A stretch of 64,000 nt of DNA, taken from positions 1 to 64,000 of the forward strand of contig NZ_LT721901.1 in assembly GCF_900157375.1 (NCBI RefSeq), given 5' to 3'. This document shows, one piece after another, positions 20,701 to 28,552 of the stretch. The stretch is from Mycobacterium rhizamassiliense. Lineage in GTDB: Bacteria; Actinomycetota; Actinomycetes; Mycobacteriales; Mycobacteriaceae. How positions within the stretch are numbered: the first letter of the stretch is position 1; each line of letters starts with the position of its first letter. Both the position numbers and the translations under genes were made by a program. The notes under the pieces were generated by a model, which was given only the letters and a program-made list of their open reading frames with translations, was not told where the DNA came from and did no database searches.

Positions 20701-21377
20701 TCGAGGGATACGGTGAGTTGGATGAACTGGATTGGGACCGTTACCGGCGGCAGTACGGCAATATCCAACGCCTCGACCGTATCCTGGAAGCCGAGAGCGA
20801 CGACGTGAACCGCTATAAGGCTTCCAAGCAGGCCGACGCGCTGATGCTGCTCTACCTGCTGTCATCAGATGAGTTGCGCGAGGTGTTCGAACGGCTCGGC
20901 TACCGGTTCACGCCCGATCAGATCCCGATGACCGTCGACTACTACCTAGCGCGCACGTCGCACGGGTCGACGCTCAGCGGTGTGGTGCATACGTGGGTAC
21001 TCGCCCGGGCTAACCGCGATCGTGCAATGGAGTTCTTCCAACAGGCGCTCAAATCCGACGTCTCAGACATCCAGGGCGGCACCACGTCCGAAGGTATACA
21101 CCTGGCGGCCATGGCCGGCAGCGTCGACCTCATGCAGCGATGCTTTACCGGGCTGGAAACCCGGTCCAACCGCATCATCCTCTCCCCGTACTGGCCGGAA
21201 ACACTTGGCGTGCTGTCATTCCCGATCCACTACCGCGGCCTGCACCTGCACCTGCGGATCAGCGGAAAGGGGGCGATCATCAGCGTCGATCCACGCGACG
21301 CTGCCGGAGTCGAAGTGGAATGCCGTGGTCGAGTCGTTCAACTGATGCCCGGGACCACTGTCCGATTTCCCGGCTGA
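17727..21377 (+). CDS. otsB1: OtsB1-like fusion: degenerate HAD + trehalose-6-phosphate phosphatase + GH65
   Basis: 1216 residues from the ATG that overlaps pfkB (ATGA); an alternative ATG lies at 17697. Residues ~10-160 form a HAD-like domain whose first motif reads FNLDAVLADT, so the usual nucleophilic Asp is Asn17; this domain is likely inactive and is ~100 residues shorter than in M. tuberculosis Rv2006. Residues ~175-410 are a trehalose-6-phosphate phosphatase with DYDGTLSP (180-187), AILSGRDLAD and IYIGDDLTDEDAFD. The rest (~430-1216) is a GH65 phosphorylase/hydrolase domain with GVPARGLHGEAYRGHIFWD and the catalytic-acid motif IGPDEFHSGYP. It should dephosphorylate trehalose-6-phosphate and act on an alpha-glucosyl disaccharide. 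Whether GH65 is a trehalose or kojibiose-type phosphorylase cannot be told from sequence. Confidence 0.9.
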   Translation: MTPVTVDPRYHYAVVFNLDAVLADTDGVLLESTINLVRKLLDVGVATAIYAARPDGQQLLKAAGIDDLFGVCVDDGVPAAALVEATRRLGVIPQRSVVVDDAGALVAAARDRGFALVIGVDRTGHADRLLVCGADVVVADLDEVAVRAGDRRISELPDAVDSYGQIVGVLGARTPVLFVDYDGTLSPIVADPGAATLADGAAKALESLASQCPIAILSGRDLADIRTRVPIPGIWYAGSHGFELTEPDGSYHRNEAAAAAVGVLERAAAEVGESLAEIPGVRVEHKRFAVAIHYREVAPEHIGEIISATHKLGQRDGLRVTNGRMLVELRPDIDWDKGTTLAWIRDRIEATGSLLPIYIGDDLTDEDAFDAVGFDGIGIVVRHDEDGDRKTAARFSLQSPDHVREFLERGSHWLANNHQIMSEAWDFTFEGYDPQNEKLRESLCTVGNGYFATRGAAPESKADRVHYPGTYAAGVYNRLVDDVSGAAIDNESLVNLPNWLALTFRVDGGSWFDIDAVRVLSYRQTLDLRGAVLTREVRFCDDAGRTSSLIQQRFAAMHMPHVGALQTTIVAEDWSGTIEIRSTLDGNVTNSLVERYRDLANDHLGLVEKREINDNSVLLTVQTTQSRIPIALAARSTVWRDGTPVPATFRLVDQAAEIGHDIAIRLSVGDTLTVEKIVTLFTGRDVATSEPAIDAQRWLSRLGRFAELRDGHLKDLAHLWERLSIEFEPITDELRILRLHLLHLLQTVSPNSSDLDVGVPARGLHGEAYRGHIFWDELFIFPVLNLRLPMITRSLLGYRYRRLPEARHAAKAAGYSGAMFPWQSGSDGREESQRLHLNPRSGRWNPDSSARAHHIGIAVAYSVWNFYQVTGDLAYLIDYGAETLAEIARFWVSRATYDEEHDRYSIRGVIGPDEFHSGYPDAPYDGIDNNAYTNVMAVWVIMRAFDALQLLPLPNRLDLLETLGLHTDELAHWEEVSRRMYVPFHDGVISQFEGYGELDELDWDRYRRQYGNIQRLDRILEAESDDVNRYKASKQADALMLLYLLSSDELREVFERLGYRFTPDQIPMTVDYYLARTSHGSTLSGVVHTWVLARANRDRAMEFFQQALKSDVSDIQGGTTSEGIHLAAMAGSVDLMQRCFTGLETRSNRIILSPYWPETLGVLSFPIHYRGLHLHLRISGKGAIISVDPRDAAGVEVECRGRVVQLMPGTTVRFPG

Positions 21378-21478
21378 CCGTTGGCGGTGGGTTCACGTTG
21401 TGACCATCGCACCAACGGCTGCCGTCTTCGAGAAACATCCAATTGCCGATTGGCTGACGGCCGACCACCTCGTGCTTC

Positions 21479-21830
21479 TCACGGTTTCAGTCCTCGCCTA
21501 TGGACGACCTTCGTCGCGTGGAAGACGTTGCACGGCAGGTGAATGCGCCCGTCGTCGATGAGCGGCAGGATGGTGGCCGGCCATGCGGACCATCTGTTCG
21601 GCCCGCTCGGATGTCATCTGTCGGAGAAGGGCTTTCGGCAGCTTCCCGAAGCTGCCGGTGAAACCTGACGTGTTGCCCACAAAAGGTGGTGGGTCCGAGG
21701 AAGTCGATGCGGCAGCCGGCGTTTGCGAGGGTGTCGCGGATGTCGGCTTCGGGCACGGCTTCCAAAGGGGCGATGACGCCGTTGACATTCTCGCCGGAGA
21801 ACCAATACAGGAACCAGCGTGCGCCCGGAC
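21479..21830 (-). pseudogene. Methyltransferase-like gene remnant, two frameshifts
   Basis: Reading the minus strand through three frames restores one protein: RWFLYWFSGENVNGVIAPLE, then ADIRDTLANAGCRIDFLGPT, then (frame change) FVGNTSGFTGSFGKLPKALL, then (frame change) WPATILPLIDDGRIHLPCNV and FHATKVVHRRGLKP to a TGA at 21479. The pattern resembles the C-terminal part of a small-molecule methyltransferase, but the family was not identified with confidence. A second remnant with the same ending is at 59375-59474. Two shifts make decay more likely than sequencing error. The remainder of 21378-22088 holds no supportable gene. Confidence 0.5.
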
Positions 21831-22088
21831 GTCGCGGTTTGCGCCGATGGGGTGGTTCCGGCCCGCGGGGGTTCGGCGCGGCGGTTCCGACCCCGTCTCC
21901 TCGTCTCGAAACCCTGGCAGCCGAACTCATTCCGAGGCATAACCCTTGAACGGCGGCGCGGATTGCTCGCCGAGGCGCACCTGCAGCTTGGGGTTGGTCA
22001 GCTACGCCTCCGCTCTCAGCGATGATTCCATGCACAGGACTACGTCGCCTGCGGCTGGCTTCGCTTGAGGCCCAGTGGCTGCGGCGGT

Positions 22089-22106
22089 GGTGACCAAAGT
22101 CCCTAG
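22089..22106. promoter_or_regulatory. Candidate DosR box upstream of the DUF1876 gene
   Basis: GGTGACCAAAGTCCCTAG fits the DosR palindrome, with the AAGTCCC arm exact. It lies ~135 bp before the DUF1876 start. Rv1738 and Rv2632c, members of this protein family, neighbour DosR boxes in M. tuberculosis. Confidence 0.6.
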
Positions 22107-22240
22107 GGGCCGCTACTGCCGTCTATAGGCTCGAAGTGAGACCACGGCCCGCGGCTTGTCACGGCTCATACAACAGTCGCCTTGGAGGCACAGACGATGC
22201 ACCGCAACGATCCCCCACTCACGACGCGACACATTCGGCT

Positions 22241-22483
22241 ATGAGCATCGCGGTCAAGGAAAGAGGCGGCCGCACTCAAGCCAAGGTCGAATTGCATTGG
22301 GCCGGACGGTACCTGGCCGGAACCGGAGTTGCGTACCGGCTCCCATCCGATTGCCTGACAGACGAGGCCGGTCAAGAATTGGCGACCGCACGTGCCCTCT
22401 CGGATCTTGCGGACCGGTTGCTCGCAGTGAGCACCTGCGGCATAGATGCGGGGCACCCAGCGTCGACCAATGACGGTGCGTGA
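22241..22483 (+). CDS. DUF1876 protein (Rv1738/Rv2632c-like)
   Basis: 80 residues beginning MSIAVKERGGRTQAKVELHW, with the family core LAGTGVAYRLP, a GQELATARALSDLADRLL helix and the ending VSTCGIDAG. Rv1738 is strongly induced in hypoxia and its fold resembles ribosome hibernation factors, so a role in stalling or protecting ribosomes is plausible but inferred. Usual family members begin ~10 residues earlier. A well-placed ATG at 22198 behind GGAGGCACAGACG is out of frame by one, so either this ATG is the true start or the 5' end carries a frameshift. A DosR-like box lies upstream. Confidence 0.75.
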   Translation: MSIAVKERGGRTQAKVELHWAGRYLAGTGVAYRLPSDCLTDEAGQELATARALSDLADRLLAVSTCGIDAGHPASTNDGA

Positions 22484-22592
22484 ATTCACCGCCGGTGCCG
22501 ACCCGACCCCCGCGCATAGTTCCTTGTGCCGCTGAGAGATCTGCGTCATCGGAGACGACAACCTCACGCTATGGGGTTATCGGGTAGTCCTC

Positions 22593-22652
22593 AGGAGTCC
22601 TTAGGCCTTTCGCTTGGAACCATCTGCGGCGGGATATGGGCCTAACGGCCTC
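22593..22652. promoter_or_regulatory. Two candidate DosR boxes upstream of the P2-type ATPase
   Basis: AGGAGTCCTTAGGCCT (22593-22608) and GGGCCTAACGGCCTC (22638-22652) both resemble the DosR consensus. A third partial site, GGCCGAAAGTCAC, is near 22778-22793. They lie 40-230 bp before the ATPase start at 22825. Clustering of sites is typical for strongly DosR-controlled promoters. Confidence 0.55.
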
Positions 22653-22824
22653 TAAACAATGCGGCCGGGCTGAAAATCGTAGAGTCCTGCTCCATGACAT
22701 CTGATCGTTTTGCCGGTGCGAGCACCTCCCGTAGCGGCGGAGGACCGCACCTGTGCCGGTGAAGGTCACACTCTGACAGGCCGAAAGTCACTCGATCCCG
22801 CACCGGTCGGCCCTTACATGATCA

Positions 22825-25650
22825 ATGACGGGACGTCAGGATGGCTGCGTGCGCAGCCAACACAGTGAATGGGTTTCACCGCCCCAACTCGATCCAGAGG
22901 AGGCGGCTGATCGCCTCTTACGTGATGTGCGAAGTAACCGCAGTGGTCTATCGACAAGCGAAGCGGAGCGGCGCCTGATTCAGTTCGGGCCGAACGAGTT
23001 GACTCGGCGGGGCGGTCCGAAGTGGCCACGGAAGTTGGCGCGGCAATTGACTCATCCCCTGGCACTGCTTTTGTGGTTGGCCGCGGGGTTGTTGGTGATC
23101 GTCGGGTCGCACGTGGTGGCGGTTGCCGTGGTGTCGATCATCATCCTGAACGCCGCATTTTCCTTCGTGCAGGAAGTACAGGCCGAGCGGGCGGTGGAGG
23201 CCCTAGCTAAATATTTACCGCAACGAGCCAAAGTCGAGCGTGACGGTGCTGTCACCGAAATCGATGCGACGCAACTGGTACCCGGCGACATCGTGATCAT
23301 CGAAGAGGGCGATCGGATCGCCGCCGACATCCGGCTGTTGGGCGGTGCCATCGAAGTGGACATGTCTGCTCTTACCGGTGAGTCGGTTCCCGCGCTGCGG
23401 TCGGCGGCGATCGTCGATGTGAATGTGCCACTGCTAAGCGCGCACGAGTTGGTGTTCAGCGGGACGAACTGCACCGGTGGGCAGGCGAAGGGAGTCGCAT
23501 TCGCCACCGGGATGGGCACCGAGATCGGCCGCATCGCGGCCCTGTCTGAGCGCGTCAAGCCCGATCCCAGCCCATTGGAACGGCAGGTCAGACGTGCGGC
23601 ATGGCTGATCGCCGCGGTCTCGGTGATCCTCGGCTTATCGTTCATCCCGGTCGCGACGCTCGTGGCGCATTTGACGCTGATCAACTCGTTGATATTCGCA
23701 GCGGGATTGTTGGCCGGGATGGTGCCGGAGGGATTGCTTCCGGTGATCACGCTCGCCCTGGCGGTGGCGGTACGGGACTTGGCAGGCCGTGGTGCCCTGG
23801 TGAAGCGGCTCAGTGCTGTCGAGACGCTGGGTTCCACCGACGTGATCTGCACCGACAAGACCGGCACGCTGACCCAAAACCGGATGACCCCAGTCGCGGC
23901 GTGGACCACTGCCGGTCGCACCGACGTTGACCTCGAGCACCCCGAAGGGTCGGATGACGCGTCACGCCTGTCCCCGGCGCTCAGGTCGCTGGGCCGCATC
24001 GCAGCGGGTTGCAACAATGCCCGCCTCGACGATCCATCGGGTCCGACCGGCGATCCCACCGAGATCGCTATCCTGTCGGCTGCCCGAGCGCTCGGAGCGG
24101 AAACGGGCACAAAATTACGGGAAGCCAACCGGCGCTGGCAATTTTATTTTGATCCCGAGCTGAAGCTGATGTCGACGATCGATCGATCCGACGACGGGGC
24201 GCCCGTCGTACACACCAAAGGTGCGCCGGAGGCGCTGTTGGCGCGGTGCAGCCACGTGCTCGAGAGCGACGGGCAAGCGCTGCCGCTAGACCAACCGCGA
24301 CGGCAGTGTGTCGAAAAGGCGGTGAATGCCTTTGCCGCAGAGGGGTTGCGGGTGCTTGGCTTTGCGCAGCGCCAACTACCGCCTGATAAGCGACCCCCAC
24401 ATGACCGGGCCAACGCCGAGCAGGATCTGTGCTTCGCCGGATTGATCGCGATGCTCGACCCGCCAAGACCGGGCGTTGTTGAGGCGGTCGCGCAATGCCG
24501 CACCGCGGGCATCCGCATCATCGTGATCACTGGCGATCACCCGCTCACCGCTGCGGCCACCGCTGAGCGCATCGGTATCACGGGTCCGCGGCCGGTGGTC
24601 GTCACCGCGGAGGATTTCGAACGCCTTGACGACAAACAGCTTTCCGCGCTGATGCGAGAGGAACCCGAAGTCATCTTTGCCCGCGCCTCGCCGGAGGCAA
24701 AGCTGCGCGTCGCCGAGGCGCTGCGTCGTGATGGCCACGTCGTCGCGATGACCGGCGATGGTGTCAACGACGCTCCAGCGCTGCGTCGGGCTGATATCGG
24801 TGTGGCCATGGGGCTTTCGGGCACCGATGTCGCGCGGGAAGCAGCGACGATGGTGCTGACCGACGATGCATTCGGCTCAGTCGTGACCGCGGTAGAGGCG
24901 GGCAGGCGCATCTACGACAACGTCCGAAAATTCATCGTCTACATTTTCGCGCACGCGGTCCCGGAAGTGGTTCCGTTCCTGGTGTTCGCACTCAGCGGCG
25001 GTGCTATCCCTATGCCGCTCACGATTATGCAGCTTCTGGCGTTCGACGTCGGCAGTGAAACGCTTCCGGCGCTTTCGCTCAGCCGTGATCCAGCTGAGCC
25101 AGGAATCATGCAGCGTCCACCCCGGCCACGTGATGAAGGCGTGATTCGCCTTCCAATGCTGCTGCGCGCGTGGTTATTTCTCGGTTTTATCGTGGCGGGC
25201 TTAGCGATGGTCGCGTTCTTCTACGTGCTGACCAGACAGGGCTGGCATCCGGGCGCATCAGTCGACGCGGGAACGCCGCTGTATCACGCGTACCGGCAAG
25301 CCACCACCATGACGTTTCTGGGCATGATCACCGGGCAGATCGGCACCGCCTTCGCGGTGCGTACCCAGCGCGCTTCACTACGGTCGGTGGGCGTTTTCAG
25401 TAACCGTTATCTGCTCGCCGGGGTTGCCGCCGAGCTCGTGCTGGCCGCCGTATTCGTCTGTGTACCGTTCTTTCAGTCTGTCTTGGGCACGGAGCCCCCC
25501 GCGTCGGCGGATCTGTGGGTGCTGGCGCCTTTCCCATTCCTGGTTTGGGGTGCTGACGAACTTCGTCGTTTGGTGTTACGCCGGTGGCATGATCGGGTAC
25601 GGCGTGACCCTGCCGCTAACCCGGTCCAAGCCGCGCCGGTTCGTGTATAG
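22825..25650 (+). CDS. P2-type cation-transporting ATPase
   Basis: 941 residues. The order is: cation-ATPase N-domain (LDPEEAADRLL ... RRLIQFGPNEL), two membrane segments, actuator with VPGDIVIIEEGDRIAADIRL and DMSALTGESVP, and membrane segments with the ion-site-like GMVPEGLLPVITL. The phosphorylation motif CTDKTGTLTQNRM follows, then the N-domain KGAPEALLARCS, the hinge MTGDGVNDAPALRRADIGVA, and six C-terminal membrane segments ending FPFLVWGADELRRL. This is a complete P2 (Ca2+/Na+/K+-type) pump. CtpF is the DosR-regulated P2 ATPase of M. tuberculosis, but sequence here diverges from it in the N-domain and C-terminus, so it is a family relative rather than a clear orthologue. The ion cannot be told from the sequence. 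Start choice among nearby ATG/GTG codons is uncertain. Confidence 0.88.
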   Translation: MTGRQDGCVRSQHSEWVSPPQLDPEEAADRLLRDVRSNRSGLSTSEAERRLIQFGPNELTRRGGPKWPRKLARQLTHPLALLLWLAAGLLVIVGSHVVAVAVVSIIILNAAFSFVQEVQAERAVEALAKYLPQRAKVERDGAVTEIDATQLVPGDIVIIEEGDRIAADIRLLGGAIEVDMSALTGESVPALRSAAIVDVNVPLLSAHELVFSGTNCTGGQAKGVAFATGMGTEIGRIAALSERVKPDPSPLERQVRRAAWLIAAVSVILGLSFIPVATLVAHLTLINSLIFAAGLLAGMVPEGLLPVITLALAVAVRDLAGRGALVKRLSAVETLGSTDVICTDKTGTLTQNRMTPVAAWTTAGRTDVDLEHPEGSDDASRLSPALRSLGRIAAGCNNARLDDPSGPTGDPTEIAILSAARALGAETGTKLREANRRWQFYFDPELKLMSTIDRSDDGAPVVHTKGAPEALLARCSHVLESDGQALPLDQPRRQCVEKAVNAFAAEGLRVLGFAQRQLPPDKRPPHDRANAEQDLCFAGLIAMLDPPRPGVVEAVAQCRTAGIRIIVITGDHPLTAAATAERIGITGPRPVVVTAEDFERLDDKQLSALMREEPEVIFARASPEAKLRVAEALRRDGHVVAMTGDGVNDAPALRRADIGVAMGLSGTDVAREAATMVLTDDAFGSVVTAVEAGRRIYDNVRKFIVYIFAHAVPEVVPFLVFALSGGAIPMPLTIMQLLAFDVGSETLPALSLSRDPAEPGIMQRPPRPRDEGVIRLPMLLRAWLFLGFIVAGLAMVAFFYVLTRQGWHPGASVDAGTPLYHAYRQATTMTFLGMITGQIGTAFAVRTQRASLRSVGVFSNRYLLAGVAAELVLAAVFVCVPFFQSVLGTEPPASADLWVLAPFPFLVWGADELRRLVLRRWHDRVRRDPAANPVQAAPVRV

Positions 25651-25696
25651 GGGTCGTCATCTGGCACCCAGGTGTAAGCACAGCCGGGCTGCACAC

Positions 25697-26092
25697 ATGA
25701 GACGTGTTTTGCCTCAGCCTGTCTCGATCGCAGATCTGGCCGTCCGGGTCTTAAAGGCCGCGTGGCTGGGCATCGTCGCCTGCCAGATCGGCACCGCGTT
25801 CGCCGCACGCACCGATCACGCGTCGCTGCGCGCGATTGGCGTACTCAGCAATCCGGCGCTACTCGTCGGCATCGCGGCGGAGATTGTGTTCGCCCTGACG
25901 CTGGTGTACACACCGTTCCTGCACTCGCTATTCGGCACCGCCGCACTGTCGGCCGGGCAACTCTTGCTGGTAGTCCCGTTCCCGTTCATCGTGTGGGGCG
26001 CCGACGAATTGCGCCGACTGTCGCGTCGACGCCCTGCACACCGGCGCACACCCGGTCCAACGGTGCAGACCCGAGCTGCCAGCGACGGCTAA
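25697..26092 (+). pseudogene. Duplicated C-terminal fragment of a P2-type ATPase
   Basis: 131 residues whose body (WLGIVACQIGTAFAARTDHA, SLRAIGVLSNPALLVGIAAE, then LLVVPFPFIVWGADELRRL) parallels the last ~110 residues of the ATPase directly upstream (GMITGQIGTAFAVRTQRASL ... FPFLVWGADELRRL). It begins abruptly after ~20 unrelated residues and contains only the last three or so membrane segments, so it cannot pump ions. It is the 3' end of a tandem paralogue whose 5' part was deleted. Divergence from the neighbour is considerable, so the duplication is not recent. It remains an open frame with an ATG and could still be translated as a small membrane protein. Confidence 0.75.
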
Positions 26093-26199
26093 GACCAGTC
26101 CGCACGCCACCCGTGCGATACGCAAATCGCATCGTGTCTTCCCCACTTTGGCCGGAATCACTTGGTATCGCGGCGCTGGCAAGGCCATGGCCCAGCGGC

Positions 26200-26325
26200 G
26201 AATCTCCAACACCTCGCTCATGGCTCGCCGCGGGTGGGTTTGGGAGTCAACTCGTCCGGAGGTTCGATGCCTACGCGGATCAAGGCCTGAGGTACCGCTG
26301 CGGGACCAGTCGTGAGATCCGAGTC
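26200..26325 (-). pseudogene. 3'-end remnant of an Acg-type nitroreductase
   Basis: The DNA is closely similar to the 3' end of the nitroreductase at 56453-57439; both share the stretch GTTTGGGAGTCAACTCGTC. The minus-strand translation gives RVGIEPPDELTPKPT-like sequence followed by MSEVLEIRRW, equivalent to LSEVFAIRR at the end of the intact gene. Only the last ~40 codons are left. This shows that a fourth nitroreductase once lay here, beside the USP gene. Confidence 0.7.
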
Positions 26326-26391
26326 GGTGGCCTAGCTCCGGCGTTTAGGCGAATTCGTCTGCCAAGCAGCATATTTCATCGATATTGGCAC

Positions 26392-27186
26392 TTATCCACG
26401 GACGACGAGAACTGAGCATTCGGGGTGGCGGAAGAGCGGATGTCCAAAAGGACCGATTAGCCGCGCTAGCTGATCGGCCTCGGCGCCACTGATCACCGCG
26501 AATTGAACTCGCTCGTCGTTGGTTCTCAGGAAGCTGGCGATGGCGTGCTTGGTAGTGATCGGGTAGACGCGCACCTCGGGATGGCGCTGCCGCCAATCCT
26601 GTACCCGACGTTCGAACTCGCTGTCGGCATGTTCGGTGAGTTCCTCGGGTCGGCCTCCAAGGACGAGCATCGGCGCGCTGCGCAACTTTGCCTCCCACAC
26701 AGCATATTCGACGACGGCGTCGTTGCCGGGTGCGTCGGTCATCCGCACCACGATCCAGTTGATGTCGGGCGGTGGCTGGTCGGATTCGGTACGTAGGACC
26801 GCGACCGGGCAATGCGCCTTCTCAGCGAGCTCGGTTGCCGTCGAACCCAAGATCGAGCGGGCATAGCGCCCGATCCCGACGGAGCCGACGCAAATCATCT
26901 CGGCATCGCGGGATGCCTCCACGAGCACCAGGCCGGCCGGACCACGTGGGATCTCGGTTTCGATCTTGACCAGCTTTCGGCTGGCCTCAACCGCGAATTG
27001 CGCTTCGCGAAGCGATGTCTCGGCATGCGCGAGATCGCGCGAGTAGTCGTCCGAGGATGGATGCGTCTGCTTGAGAACCGAGACGAGACGCAACGGGACA
27101 CCGCGGCCAATGGCCTCATCGACACCCCACAGCGCGGCCGCGATCGCCGCTTGCGAACCATCGATACCCACGATGATCGGTTTCAT
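26392..27186 (-). CDS. Universal stress protein (Rv2624c-type)
   Basis: 264 residues with two USP domains. Domain 1 starts PIIVGIDGSQAAIAAALWGV and has the ATP-loop-like VGSVGIGRYARSILGSTA followed by CPVAVLR. Domain 2 is degenerate and ends HPECSVLVVRG, as in the other members of this subgroup at 32584-33396 and 51557-52405. Its ATG overlaps the TGA of the SRPBCC gene upstream by four bases (ATGA), so the two are co-translated. A DosR box at 28092-28109 precedes that operon. USP proteins of this type bind ATP and slow growth under stress in mycobacteria; the exact partner is unknown. Confidence 0.88.
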   Translation of the reverse strand: MKPIIVGIDGSQAAIAAALWGVDEAIGRGVPLRLVSVLKQTHPSSDDYSRDLAHAETSLREAQFAVEASRKLVKIETEIPRGPAGLVLVEASRDAEMICVGSVGIGRYARSILGSTATELAEKAHCPVAVLRTESDQPPPDINWIVVRMTDAPGNDAVVEYAVWEAKLRSAPMLVLGGRPEELTEHADSEFERRVQDWRQRHPEVRVYPITTKHAIASFLRTNDERVQFAVISGAEADQLARLIGPFGHPLFRHPECSVLVVRG

Positions 27187-27932
27187 CGTCCGCGCTCCTC
27201 TCTAGAGCTTTCCCCGAACCAACGGGTGCTATCGATCCGGTGCGGGATCACCCAGCGTTGGAATAGTTGTCCGCATCGTGACGATGCGCGGTCATGCCTG
27301 GTCCCGGCTGGGCGGGCCGAGGATTCGACAACTGGCCGCGGTTGTGTCGAGGGCAACCGCTCGACCCGGCGCTTGAATTCAAACAAAAATCTGCGCGTCG
27401 TCAACGCGACCAACAACCTGGCCAGCTCCATGACGACCACTTCGCCAAGGTGGCGCAAGCCGATCCGTACTCGCACAAGGAGTCGGACACGGTCCTCCCA
27501 ATGCGGCAAGACATGGACCGACAACACCACGTCCCACAGCAGGCGTGGTCGCGTGGCCCTCAGCACAATGCGCTTTTCGGGCTCGATCTCCTCGACGCAC
27601 ATCCTCAACCCGTCCCTGAGCCCCATCCAGCCCTTAGGAGCCAGGCGCACAACGTCCCCTACTTCAAGATGTTGCGACTCCGGACGGATACGCCCGGCGT
27701 CCTTCCGGTCCTGACCCATCTGCGCTAGCAAGGCCCAGACTGTTGATTGCAGCGAATCGATGTACACCGCCTCGGTCACCTGGACAACGGGATCACCGAC
27801 CAGTGCGTCGCCAGGCAGCTGCAGCAGGCACTCTTCCTTGGTTGCGCCCCAATTCCGGTAGTACTGTCGCGCGGCATAGAGCACCGCAACGAGCGCCACC
27901 GTTCGCGTGATCGGTCCTGGGACCTTTGCCAT
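27183..27932 (-). CDS. SRPBCC-fold (polyketide cyclase/START-like) protein
   Basis: 249 residues from MAKVPGPITRTVALVAVLYA, with one N-terminal membrane-like helix, then an SRPBCC core: VVQVTEAVYIDSLQSTVWAL, GDVVRLAP, and a C-terminal long helix. A longer in-frame start at 27992 adds ~20 residues. SRPBCC proteins bind hydrophobic ligands; no catalytic function can be assigned. The membrane helix suggests a membrane-tethered ligand-binding protein. The ATGA overlap with the downstream USP gene ties the two functions, and the DosR-like box upstream places the pair in the dormancy response. The last ~50 residues are Arg/Ser rich and probably disordered. Confidence 0.75.
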   Translation of the reverse strand: MAKVPGPITRTVALVAVLYAARQYYRNWGATKEECLLQLPGDALVGDPVVQVTEAVYIDSLQSTVWALLAQMGQDRKDAGRIRPESQHLEVGDVVRLAPKGWMGLRDGLRMCVEEIEPEKRIVLRATRPRLLWDVVLSVHVLPHWEDRVRLLVRVRIGLRHLGEVVVMELARLLVALTTRRFLFEFKRRVERLPSTQPRPVVESSARPAGTRHDRASSRCGQLFQRWVIPHRIDSTRWFGESSREERGR

Positions 27933-28091
27933 GGCGCCAAGTCTGCGTCTGCACTGCGCGGCGTACCAGGGCCAATAGTCCTCGGCGGCCACGCCGATAT
28001 GCCCGCACCCTATGCCAGCAGATGTGAACAGCGCGCTTGCTATTCCGGCTCGGCGTTCCTACGGACACGACGTGCGGCCCCTGCACTGTCG

Positions 28092-28109
28092 ATGACTTTG
28101 GGCCCTATC
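28092..28109. promoter_or_regulatory. Candidate DosR box upstream of the SRPBCC-USP operon
   Basis: ATGACTTTGGGCCCTATC closely matches the box at 55997-56013 read on the opposite strand (ATGACTTCGGGCCCTAT). Both resemble the GGGACTTTNGGCCC form of DosR sites. It is ~160 bp upstream of the SRPBCC start. Confidence 0.6.
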
Positions 28110-28552
28110 CGCAATGTGTGTGTGACGAGACAATGACCGGGGCCATCACGCCTCGCGGCCGGCACGACATCGCGGACGGATCGCTGCGGGCGCCCACGCG
28201 GCCCACTAAGCCCTGGCATCCCGCTAATCGCTCAAGCCTGGGGCAAGAACCACCGCTCCGAGACTAACGGCACTATCGATCCATGCGCTGCGGTGCTGCC
28301 GTGATCGTCGTTTTCCCAAGCCGGGCTGGCAGGATCGGTAAACCTGTTCCTCGGGTCAAGGGCGTTGGACTTCGATGGTCGTGCCGATGCAGGAGCATTG
28401 CGTTCGGCTTGCCGGGATTCCGGTGGGGCAATAGCAGCAATGATGAAGTGACGGAATGTATTTCGAGTAACCCGGGCCATATCACGCACACCCTATGCAG
28501 GGCTGCGCCGGAGCCGAACTGGCCGAAAGCAATGGCGGACTTGCCTGCTCGT
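28110..28552. other. Intergenic region, no supported gene
   Basis: A minus-strand frame of 98 residues (28273-28569) overlaps the end of the HAD/ATPase gene, but its composition (many Arg, Thr and Pro residues, no motif) does not support coding. Nothing else was recognised. Confidence 0.4.

Noticed and set aside
22569..22769. 66-codon minus frame between the DUF1876 gene and the P2-type ATPase
   Set aside because: It spans the cluster of DosR-like boxes, has no motif and lacks a plausible start region.
23052..24128. 358-codon antisense frame inside the P2-type ATPase
   Set aside because: Ser/Ala/Thr-rich shadow with no motif; the sense gene is intact and well recognised.
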